A stretch of DNA of 64,000 bases from Folioceros fuciformis (taxonomy: Eukaryota; Anthocerotophyta; Anthocerotopsida; Anthocerotales): assembly GCA_049999805.1 (NCBI GenBank), contig JBNGIO010005627.1, forward strand, positions 1-64,000, written 5' to 3'. The position numbers and the translations under genes were made by a program. The notes under the pieces are model-generated. The model ran no database searches and was not told the DNA's origin. It saw nothing but the letters and a program-made list of their open reading frames with translations. Positions 12,934 through 22,706 of the stretch are shown piece after piece (positions within the stretch are counted from its first letter, which is position 1; each line of letters begins with the position of its first letter).

Positions 12934-13683
12934 TGTCCGATGTCCATTTTGTCAATTCTCTCTGGTTTTTTTCCCGCTCTGATATTATTTCAATCAAGAT
13001 GTAAGATTGAGCACAGTTGTCGTTGGAAGGCCAGACTACGGTTCACCTTCGTAACGTTAACTGTAACAGTATTCACATTACGAGCATGTCTCTTACAACA
13101 CATTTTGCATTTAAAGTAAGTCCTAAGTCACATCTTTTGCTGCATTGGATCATACTTTGCTCCTGGTGCTCCTACACAGCAAAGATCGCGAGAATAGATA
13201 ATCCATTTAAGTGGATTAAATTCAGGACAGAGAGCCATTTCCTCGCTTTCAGTATTCCTGTTGGACGGAAGAGTACATTACTCTAGCTTCGTCCACGGAC
13301 GACTAACACCCTTGTGGCTGAGAGCTCGGAGTACGCACGTACATGCAACGCGGGGCAACGTAGGCAAGGGTCAAGTCGCGGTTGCCGCCCGAGTACAGCG
13401 TACTTCCCGAAGGAATCCCTAGTTTCAAGTTACCAGTTAAAGCAAATAAAATAAAATAAAAAACGAAATCTTACAATGAAGTGGGTTCTACAGCCTCCAT
13501 ATGTTCAAATCAAAAAAGTTGAAGAGGATGGTGCTGTAGGCAACCGAGATTTGAATCAACCCCTACTGGCGGCTGAGGAATGTTGTGCTTCAGTCTAGGA
13601 AGGGATGTGGCGTCGATCGCTACCCTCCACAATTGACATGTGCGTAGTTATGACCTATTGCTAACACCATCTTAGAAATAGTT
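12934..13683. other. Intergenic between two convergent genes
   Basis: Holds the 3' ends of the METTL4-type and thioesterase genes, which point at each other. Mixed composition with a short A-rich run near 13440 (AAATAAAATAAAATAAAA). I see no gene. Confidence 0.6.
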
Positions 13684-16619
13684 TCACAGTTTGGCCATAT
13701 GCTTCGTGATCCGGACCACACCTTCCTGAGCAACTGATAATACCAGCTGTGGCAAACACAACCAACAATTAGTTACCATCATCCGACGGGTGATCCCGTC
13801 ATGGCCCTGTAGCATAAATACGTCGTGCATACCTCGCCGCTTCGAGTGTAAATGTGGCCTTGCGCGAAGCCTCTGCCCCCAGCAGTCACGACGGCGTCCG
13901 CCTTTCAAGCAGAAGGCAGTGGAAATTCAGTAAGCGCAGCCGGTCTACGGAACTTCCAGGGGTATTACAAAATGGGAACTTACCACCATCAGCAACCACT
14001 CATCTGCTCGAAACGGCTTGTGAAACCACATGCTAGAGAACAGACAACCAAACCTCGTCATCAGCTAGGAGGAGGACAATACCACCCATCTTGGAAAAGA
14101 TTTGACAACAGAAGAAGAAAATGGAATCACATACGAATGATCAAGACTCAATAGGAAGCCATCTTTGCCAATACGAAGACCAAGAGGACGGAGGATAGTA
14201 TCCAGCAGTTCCATGTCTGAGGCATAGGCCAGAACACATCTGCATTAAACATAACAGTCAGCCGACTTACATCGGTCCAGACTCACACATCTGACAAGTG
14301 AAGCGATAATAAGTGGGTGAGAATTTGGTCGCTGGAAAGAGTGTTGTAGCATGAAAAATACGCATGAAATGCTGGGTCATTGGAGAGCTTGCTTCTTGAT
14401 CTCAACCACATTGAGTTTCTGCATGGAATTTTACCCGTGTTACCCCAAGAAGACAAGCTAATGCAAGCTATTCCGCGGCTTCTGTAAGTTCTGTACCTGG
14501 AGTTTTTTGGCCTAGGATCAATATAATCCATCGGATCGATCAGTCGAAGGTCAATAGGACCAAGCACATCAGTGCCAACATTTCGCTTCGCATGGCTGCC
14601 AAGTAACACAGGATGTTAACAGCTCTTCATGTACCCCGATAAACACTCATTTTCAAACATAAGTGAAACATAATTTCAAAGAAGCACTCCCACTTGTTTG
14701 GGAGCCAGAAAAGTGAAAAGCAATTACTTAGAGAGTCTGGGATCTGTTTTGTGGCTCGCTTTCAGGGCCTCGACGGATAAGAGCTGTGAGGACCCATTCT
14801 GGTATTAGCATCACACTAGCAGGTTGAAGACTGGTCAACAGCATAGCAGACCTAGTTAAGCAAATTGAAGACATAGTAAAAACCTGTTCTGGATCTGGAG
14901 CTTCTGGCATTGGCATCTGATACGCAATTCCCTCCTCAGGCCTCTACCCTCATTCTCATGGAGTCAGCAAAGTATTCACGAGATGCATCTCAGTTGCACA
15001 GAGCAAGCGTTCAAACCGTCTGGAACATTGATCAGCTCAGAAAGTCTGAAACAACTGTGCAATCCGACATCTCAGCAACAGCAGGAATTCGCATGACCAT
15101 GGGGCACGCTGTCGTATTCATATGCCGTCCGCACCTGGAAGGATGCTTGCATATTAAAGATCACCACGCCTTTCTGTATTGCAGACACTTGACGTGTGGC
15201 ATATGTTTGGCCATCACGTGTCCTCGTCACTTTGTAAAGTATTGGTACTGTACCAACACATCACATAGGTTAAGTACCCTTACTCGATTTGCAGAGTGAG
15301 CCCACGGGCAGCTTCATTCAACTTACAGTTCTTGTCTCCTCTGCGCAAGAAGTAGGAGTGAAGACTGTGCACAAACAGTGCAGGATCCACGGACTTGGTT
15401 GCTGCTACGAGTGCCTGAAAAGGATCCAAAGAATTTTCAAAAGCAGTTAGCTGGCTATTCCCGCCATTCTAGCCAATTGAATCGGAACAACATCGTAAAA
15501 CCATGGCTCGCACACCACGAACCCTTTCAAGAAGCAACGAAGCTCACTGTGTGAGAAGTACCTGCCCGATCAATTGTCCACCGAAGACTTGTCCATAGTT
15601 TCTTTGCCTTTTGGAGGTCACTGCACGGAAATAGTCTGTCTGAATAGATTCCCTGGTGTTAGATGACTGATTGCAGTGAATCTTGGCGCAAGCTAGGAAG
15701 TGGAACTCGCAGTTCACCTCAATACTCTCAAGCTGCAGGATCTCCTCAATCGCCGATTGTCCTTGTTCTCCTTCACGTCCTTTCCAATTTGAGTGCGAGC
15801 AGAGCAACTCCCCATACTTATGGGGAACTACCAGGCAAGTCACCTGGGGCAACATCACGAGTGAGGGCAACATCTCAGTCCTGGCACTCATTCCAAGCCA
15901 ACTAGCAAAGTAGAAAGAAACCTGCCTACCTCAGTGACAGCTTCCACGTCAACTTTGTGATGTACAACAATAGGGCCTGCAGCCACTGTTCAACAGGGCC
16001 ATCAAAACCCGTATCAAAGGGCAAGTCACTCCTCACAATCGTCACCAGTGCACAAAGCATAACTGCCTCGACCTGGAAGCAAAGAGCTTCACATACCTCC
16101 AAAATAGTCTCCTCGCTTCAACGGAGGGCCGATATAGCCCTGTCCGTCAACAACAGTTGCCGGCAAAGCTTGGGCCTGCTTCAAACAATCTGGCATCATG
16201 ACCAGGGTGGGCAGACCATGCACCACAGAAACTGACAAATTCCTGCAAGTCATTCCGTACCGTGCCCTTCCAGATGATGTAAACCCCTTGACCAACATCC
16301 CCAGCCCTAACAATGAGATCACCAGGACCTAACAAGCCACCAATTGAGCGCCAACATATTCTACCGACAAAACTCCCCTGTGCAAGATACACCAATTAAA
16401 CCACCTCGTACCGAAGTGCACAGGCTCTATCACTTGTGCAACCTTGTGCACAGAGGTGGCCGGAAGATGCTGCAGCAAAGGTATTGATCCCAGCAACTCC
16501 GTCACTGCATGGAAATCCCGCAACCCGATCAGCCAATTCCCAAAATTCTGATACGCCGTCGCATGACAAAGTGCACAGAGAGCAGCACCTTCCTCCAGCT
16601 CCGTACCCGAAACCCCCAT
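13684..16619 (-). CDS. Acyl-CoA thioesterase II with N-terminal cNMP-binding-like domain
   Basis: Verified exons: 16619-16412, 16328-16261, 16175-16097, 15976-15930, 15843-15718, 15639-15562, 15414-15327, 15247-15135 and 14934-14884. Further exons lie at about 14800-14728, 14590-14500, 14440-14290, 14240-14150, 14020-13980, 13910-13830 and 13743-13684; their borders are less certain, especially after PDPEQ. Residues 1-150 are a cyclic-nucleotide-binding-like domain (LGSIPLLQHLPATSVHKVAQ, GQGVYIIWKG, LKRGDYFGG) whose phosphate-binding cassette looks degenerate. Then come two hotdog domains: YGQVFGGQLIGQ, HSLHSYFLRRGD, RDGQTYATRQVSAIQKG, and LSLDHS/MWFHKPFRADEW, RGFAQGHIYTRSG and LSVAQEGVVR. 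The Asp of SLDH and Gln of AQEG match the TesB catalytic positions. The C-terminal HMAKL may be a PTS1-like peroxisomal signal (xKL), as in plant ACH2, which hydrolyses fatty acyl-CoA. This architecture is known in plants. Confidence 0.9.
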
Positions 16620-17117
16620 AACTAAACGACCAAGCTGCTATCCAACGCCGTCGCCAGTCAGGACATCCCCATCGAAGTGTCCCAATTTAAACGGCACAAC
16701 ACATGAAAGACACCCGAACCAAGCATGTCCGTCGGGTGTAAATACAACCGGGAGCAAACTTTCCCTACAGCACCTCCTACCATCTTTGGATGGGCCATAT
16801 TCGTCAGAGACTGGGATTTTTCGCATTACAACAGATCACCAAGCATGTACAGGACTCGAGGCATATCATCACACAGTATTTGATGCCAAATCAACCAGTT
16901 TCCTTTCATCTCTCTCTTCGAAGAAGGCTAATTGAACAACTAAGTATATTTGGCGGTTCGTATGGCATGAGGTTTCCTTAAGGGTACGGAAAGCAACAAA
17001 TCCGTAGGTAACGCTCGCGAGCTTCATGATGTTTAATTACAGCCTTAGGAAGAATTATTTGTCCGTCCCGCTTTTTATACATCCGGAGCCTCGCCGTCCG
17101 AGGGAAGGGTCGGTTCC
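16620..17117. other. Intergenic, no gene seen
   Basis: Upstream of the thioesterase start and downstream of the RPC11 stop. No motif-bearing frame or repeat is visible; it should hold the thioesterase promoter and the RPC11 3' UTR. Confidence 0.5.
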
Positions 17118-17679
17118 TCAGCCTTCTCTCCACTGGTACATGCAGTTGTTACTGCAACACTTGAAGAAGGTGGTCATAGGCTCGTCGGCAGACCTTATCT
17201 GGATCTGCATGAAGTAGGCGTGTCCATGGCCACACTTTGGACATGTGACTGCACAGGACAAGCCGCATCACAATTCAGAACGAAGCATTCATGTTTTGAG
17301 CTGCAGCAAATGACTCCCAGTCCAGGCACAGGCGCAAACACAGTCTTAAGCTTGCCTTCAGTTCGATCCACGTTCTTCCAAGCATCATCTCCACCGAGGA
17401 CATCGTCCACCTTCTTTTGAGACAGAGCCAACTTCCTATTCATCTGCGCTCACAAGCACCGGCAACATTCACCGACGCCTAACTGTCGCAGAGGTTGTGC
17501 CACCACAGGTTGTGCACACTGCGTAAGGAAACAAGGCTTTCGGATGTGGATGTGGGTGCGGACACCTTGCGGTCGACGCGGTAGATGTAGGGGCAGGTAG
17601 GGCAGTAGAATTGCAGTAGCCCGGTTGTCGTACTCTGCTCTAGCTGGAGCAAATTGGCACAGGTCGGGCAGAACTCCAT
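17118..17679 (-). CDS. RPC11: RNA polymerase III subunit RPC11 (POLR3K/C11)
   Basis: Three exons, 17679-17566, 17443-17356 and 17248-17118, give a closed frame of 110 residues, the usual size. The N-terminal zinc ribbon is MEFCPTCANLL with the second pair in FYCPTCPY, followed by VDRK. The linker GGDDAWKNVDRTE is a family hallmark. The C-terminal TFIIS-like zinc ribbon is VTCPKCGHGHAYFMQ, IQIRSADEPMTTFFK and CCSNNC. The acidic hairpin residues in RSADEP are those that support RNA cleavage, proofreading and termination by Pol III. The second intron (17355-17249) begins with GC instead of GT (AAG|GCAAGC) and ends in GTGCAG, a GC-AG intron; the frame only continues if it is used. The product acts in the nucleus within Pol III. 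Confidence 0.93.
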
Positions 17680-18780
17680 CCGCACCGCACCAGACTGAGC
17701 GCTGATCCGAACGAGTCCAGGCCGAAGCAGTAAATTCGACCTAGAGCTGTACGCAATCAAGGTTAGTTTGATGGAAGGCGGACGATGAGGAGGGCCGGTG
17801 CTCCTGGGAGGAGGTTGGTGGCGGCTGCAAGTCCGTATATCCGTCACGCTCCGGCCAGCTGTTGATGAGCACAAATGGCGGAGTCGTGGACAGCACGTTC
17901 CTGTCAGTCCACCCTATCATCCCATTTATAGGCGTGAGCATGTTTGAAGGTATAAGTGTCCGGTCTCGGCGTTCCTGATACGGACGTTGATTGCCATTGA
18001 AAAAGCGGGTTCTCGATATGTACACAAAGGTGGCAAGGAAAGATGGAATCATGGACCGTGTCTGATCGGATGACGAGAGCGTCGCGTCTGTTGAAGGATT
18101 TCCACGGCTTGCAATCGTTCTGTTTTCTGTTCAACGTGCACAAAATTGACGGAAGACCGCTTGCCGGCATCCGGTTCGGGGATGAAGGTGAAGAAATCCA
18201 TGGCATCTTGCCATTAAAAAATACAAACAATCGTAGGACGTGGTTGCGCTGGACCGTGTTGGCCCGTGGTATGCAGTTTCACCATGGAATCATAGACGTC
18301 GCTCCATTTACACGTGAACTTCGTGGTAGGACATCTACCCTAGGAATTCACAAAGCCTTGCCACTGAGCGCCTTGTCTCCGACTGAGCTCCGAGGGCTGA
18401 ACAGGAAGCGGTGACTGTACAGGAAATTGCATTGGAATGTTGAGCATGGGAAAGCGATTGACACGATGGGAAGTGAACAGACGCACCACGGAACAGACGC
18501 GTGAATGAGTTGGTTCGATAGATCAATGCTTTTGGATTTGCATGGATGTCCCGGAGCGGCTACAGAGAAATCAATCTTGAAAACTTGGGTGAGTTGCGCT
18601 ATCGAGGAGGACTGCTTGGAATGACAAGAATCCTGCAGCACGCTTTGCTTCCCGAGCCATGTATGTCTTCCGAATTGTCAAGAGCGTGCGCTTTCTTGCA
18701 CTGTGGATGTCTGCAGCTTTTGCAAACGGAGGTTGCGGCGGGCGTGCACATATGTACAAGCAACAATGGATGTGAGAACA
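17680..18780. other. Intergenic; unrecognised open frames only
   Basis: Upstream of RPC11. A plus-strand frame of 123 codons from 18043 and overlapping minus-strand frames have no recognisable motif, repeat or splice pattern. One could be a small lineage-specific gene, but nothing in the sequence distinguishes it from chance in this moderately GC-rich stretch. Confidence 0.4.
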
Positions 18781-19330
18781 CGTGTTTGAAGGTTGGCTCG
18801 TCTCGAGCGACGGTCATTACTCGGGCCGTTACACAGGTCGTGGCAGACTTGGCAGCGGCAAGCTGGTGCATCCCGTTGTGGAGAGTGCAGTTCAGCCGAA
18901 CATCTTGGTCGACAATTCTTCCAACGATATCGACGCAAAATGTGTGAGATTGGAGGATGCTCGCAGGAGTTTCGACGAAAAGATCATCTGGAGCGTGTCG
19001 GGGACTACGCTAGAACGATGTTCTGATCTGCTAAGCATAGCCATGGTCAAGAAGCCCTAAGCTTCCTCTCCATGCTTGTACGGATCAGGAGGGGATTACT
19101 GAGGCTAAAAGTGTCAAGTTTCTGCCCTTGCTGCAGGCTTGTGCCAGGACTGGGGCTCTGCGTGAGGGCAAGTACCATTTCCTTCATGTTTCCGCACTTA
19201 CGGAGGACTCTCGGAAACTCATTGTAAGCAGCTCAGCTCTCTCACTGGTGGACATCGTATGCCAAATCTGGCAGCCTTAAGGAGCGGTTGCATGGAAAGC
19301 AGTTCATGACATGGAATGCCATGGCCTGCA
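18781..19330 (+). pseudogene. Degenerate PPR-repeat gene fragment
   Basis: Conceptual translation shows eroded PPR motifs: PNILVDNSSNDIDAKC then RLEDARRSFDE, recalling the PPR stretch NxLIDMYAKCGRLEDARRVFDE. About 150 bp on there is VKFLPLLQACARTGALREGK, matching the start of the next PLS repeat, and then AWKAVHDMECHG-like sequence. Several stops and frame changes interrupt the series and no complete repeat array remains. It is a remnant of a PPR gene, the family represented intact at 57.0 kb and at the right window edge. Confidence 0.6.
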
Positions 19331-19858
19331 CTTAGAGGATACAAATGTGGAGGGAGGGCTTCGTAAAGAAGCCCTCGCCGTGCGTCCAAGTATGCTGTAG
19401 AACGGCATCAGAGCAGACCGTGTCACTTCCATGCCTACAGAATATGCGCAGCACACAGGGAGCCCTCGCTCTTAATGCAAAGACGCAGCAGGACGCAAAG
19501 TTTTCAGCAGATGGCATCGACTTTGCGTGACGTTTGTAGGCTCAGATGCGTTACAAGGCAACGGCTACCTAGGCTAAAGTAAGCACAATGGACGTTACAA
19601 ACTGCCCTCCTTCGACGGGAAATGATTCGATGAAGGGAATAACATCTTAGCGGATTCGAATATGTTCTTTTTCTGAGCCCCAATGCTTCCCAAGCAAAAT
19701 GACGAAACTTGTCATAAACAATTAATTTTCAGTTTGTAGAATCTGCACACATAGTTGTTATTTATGATCGGACCTGAACAATCCAATAGCAATGCAAGAA
19801 TCTAGGTCCTGGCTAACTGGATTTGATCAAGACTGTCAAATCTTAGAACATTCCTGGG

Positions 19859-20359
19859 CTAGGCTAGGCTCGCAGGTTGGGCACCTGGATTTGGATTTGG
19901 ACAGAAATCTGGTTCATCTAATGTATACTTAAGATAACAATCTGCGACAAGGCAATCTGCACTTCGCACTTGTTCTCCTAGATTATGAACATCACACAAT
20001 TCATGTGTGATGCGATACACGATAACTTGAAGGCATTTGTAACATTGTTCTTTATTGGATTCATTCATTTCAAGTCCTGTATAACAAGTCACAACAGCCC
20101 AAAAATTATAATCAAATGCTGTATGGACTCGAGATTGTCCTACAATATGTTTATAAAATGGAAAAATATATCGATTTGCTGCACTTTCGATGGTCAAATT
20201 TAAAGCCTTTTGGACCCATACTGATAGAGGGTCGAGAGCAGAAATGGGAGATCCACATGTATGAAATATTGGAGTAGTATTAGGCTCAACAGCTGCAACA
20301 AAAGGGAACAACATAATCGAGACCATCAATAAGCTGGAAATTCGATTATATTGCACCAT
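19859..20359 (-). CDS. Secreted single-DUF26 (Gnk2-homologous) protein
   Basis: A single exon of 166 residues with a real ATG. Residues 1-23 form a signal peptide (SSLLMVSIMLFPFVAAVE). The mature part is cysteine-rich with the layout of a Gnk2/stress-antifungal (DUF26) domain: an early Cys in HTCGSP, then EQCYKCLQVIVYRI resembling the C-x2-C helix, and VADCYLKY matching the DCFLRY end of the domain. The first spacing (C-x13-C-x2-C) is wider than the usual C-x8-C-x2-C. There is no transmembrane or kinase segment, so it resembles ginkbilobin-like secreted mannose-binding antifungal proteins; function is inferred. It sits in an AT-rich island and its codons are AT-rich, unlike the GC-rich protease gene to the right. 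Confidence 0.72.
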   Translation of the reverse strand: MVQYNRISSLLMVSIMLFPFVAAVEPNTTPIFHTCGSPISALDPLSVWVQKALNLTIESAANRYIFPFYKHIVGQSRVHTAFDYNFWAVVTCYTGLEMNESNKEQCYKCLQVIVYRITHELCDVHNLGEQVRSADCLVADCYLKYTLDEPDFCPNPNPGAQPASLA

Positions 20360-22706
20360 AATAAATGTTGATCAAAACATATAGCCCCTTGGACACTTTT
20401 AGTTTTCCTATACCTCATGCGACTAACCTATATATACTTGCATATTGATATTTGTGTATTTTATATATAAAAAAAATACGGAAGGGAAAAACTCAGCCTC
20501 AAATTTTATTTAGTTATTTCTTATGTTGATGAAAGCACACATGTAGGAAGTAGATTGAAATAGTGTTGGAAAAAAAAATACAGATTTAATCATTGAGAGT
20601 GCTCTAGAAGGAATACAAGTCAATATCTAATAATCAGCGAGAATCATATATACATAAGATACTCTGTGAGAATCAATATATGTATTGGAGATATAAATAA
20701 GTCCCCAGTTGATAGTTATATACAAAAAAATAAGATTGGAATCGTGAATTTTTTAAGGGATGTAGAGTGAGTACACGTGACTGCGTGGATCCATGTTCGG
20801 CCCAGACATGATGTAGGCATCCCGAAGTCAGTCGCCCTCCAGAGCCCAGAGGCTATGGCTGCGGTGATAAGGAGAGCGTGATGGAAAGGTGGCAGAGCAG
20901 CTTTTGGATTCGTTGGGAGTGTGCGAGGTGGGAACGAGGAGGCGATAAAGCAATAAAGCGCGAGGACTTGGGCCGGGGCCGGAGTAGGCTCCGCCCGCCG
21001 ATGTATGAAAAGGTCGGACATGGGGATTCGGCCCAGGGCCATCACATGGGAAAAGGAGCGGGGGCAACGGCCAATGATGTCAGGCGGGGGTGGGTTGAGC
21101 AAATTGGACACTGGCGCTGGCACTGACAAGCGCAGGCCTGGCCTGGCCTACGCACGAAGGACTGGCTGGCCCACTTTGACTCACGAAACAGCTTGCAGCA
21201 GCTAGCCTGATGAGAAGTCGCTGCAGGACAGGCCAGGCCATGCCAGGCCAGGCCATGCCCGGCTGGTGCGGCAGCGGAAGGGAAGGGAAGGAGAAGGAGA
21301 AGGAGGATGAAAGGGTGAAGGAAGGCGGTGCCAGTTCGGTTTTACAGTTGTGCGTCAACAGAGGAGAAGAGAAGAGAAGAGAAGACAAGAGCAGAGCAGA
21401 GCAGAGAAGAGCAGAGCAGAGCAGAGCAGAGCAGAGACGAGGTGAAGGCGAGACGAGACATGGCGGTGACAGGCTGGAGGTGGGCGCCTCGTGCATGCGG
21501 CTGTTCATACGCTGTAAGGTGGGAAGACCCGCCTTCAATGGCCTTGAATGACGGAATGAAGCGGGAGCGTAGTGTAGGTGAGTGCAGGCAAGGCTGGAGC
21601 AGGACGGCCAGGGCGGGACGTAGGACTGGACTAGGTGTGGCTGCATCCCCCAGGTGGCCGACCAGGCCGCCCCCGCTCCGGACTGATGAGCCGGACCCCG
21701 CTCTTGTCACACGCACCCGCCTTCACTGTCATTCAATGGTTCGCGCGCCCGGCGCTCCGTCCTCCAGCCAGCGCCTCACCACTCACAGTACGCGCCGCAC
21801 TGGTTTACCCTAAAAGCGAGTCGTGGGGCCGTCCGTGGAGCGTGAAATGCTGTGGCGTAGCGCTGGACAGAGCGAGCGGTACACGCACACGACGACTGCT
21901 ATGCTGGAATGGTGCGCCCGGTCCCAGTCCCGGTCCCGGCCCAGCCCCTTTCCTTCCGCGCAACTTCCCGCCATGTACAGTACTAGTACTGTATGCATGT
22001 GTGAGTCAGCGTGCGTCAGCCAGCAGCCGTTGCGATTCGGAATTCGCGACATCGCCGAGCTTGGGCTCCGGGGAGAGATTTGTTCTTGTGGTCCACTCCT
22101 TTCTTGGCTGGACGTGAAGGGGTGTGTTTACCCGGTGGCAGGCAGTAGAGCCTACGGTTTCCTTCCTTCCTTCCTTCCCAGCATCTTCCTCGTTGCCTGC
22201 GGGAGTAAGGGCTAGGGAGGGAGCGTCGGGAGCGGGGTATGTCCGTTTCGACACGCACATGCGCTGGGGCCTGTGTTCTGCGGCCTTGTGTCTGCTGGCT
22301 GGCGCCCACCACCTTTTTTATCCTTTCATCCCTCCCTCTTGCTGTTGCTGTGAGCGTGGTCTCGGAAACATGGCTTGGCTGTCTCTGCCTTTCGCTTTTG
22401 GATGAGGGCTGTCGTGTCCGGGTGCGAGTACATACTCTCCGACCTCAGTCATCCAACCCCTTCACCATCATCATCATCATCATCATCATCACCTGCTCTT
22501 CAGCTCGCACCCGCATTCAGCACTGTCTTCGTCACGTTCTCTTCATCGGCGCACCCGGTCCGTAATTTCATCCGCTGAGAAGCGGCCATGGTTGTGGAAT
22601 CGTCCTTGCTTCTGTGAATACCCGGCCCACCGCAAAGCTGCTCGGCTCTGCCCTGCGTCGCATCGCATTGTGCTGCCGTCGCCCGGATCGGCGCGCTTGC
22701 TGCACA
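20360..22706. other. Intergenic; AT-rich then GC-rich low-complexity DNA
   Basis: The first 400 bp are AT-rich. From about 20,770 the sequence becomes GC-rich with short repeats: CAGGCCATGC units near 21,225-21,262, GAGAAGAGAAGA and GCAGAGCAGA runs at 21,360-21,440, TTCC repeats near 22,160 and CATCAT at 22,465-22,495. Long frames on both strands (21,080-21,810) are products of these repeats. The protease promoter and leader must be at the right end. Confidence 0.6.
21356..21440. repeat. Purine-rich GAGAAGA / GCAGA repeat
   Basis: A polypurine tract of GAGAA(G) units passing into GCAGA pentamers. Its strand asymmetry (almost no pyrimidines) explains open frames on both strands. Confidence 0.8.

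Noticed and set aside
21080-21813. Several 120-190 codon frames on both strands
   Set aside because: They come from purine-rich and CAGGCC-type simple repeats; no motif and no family resemblance.
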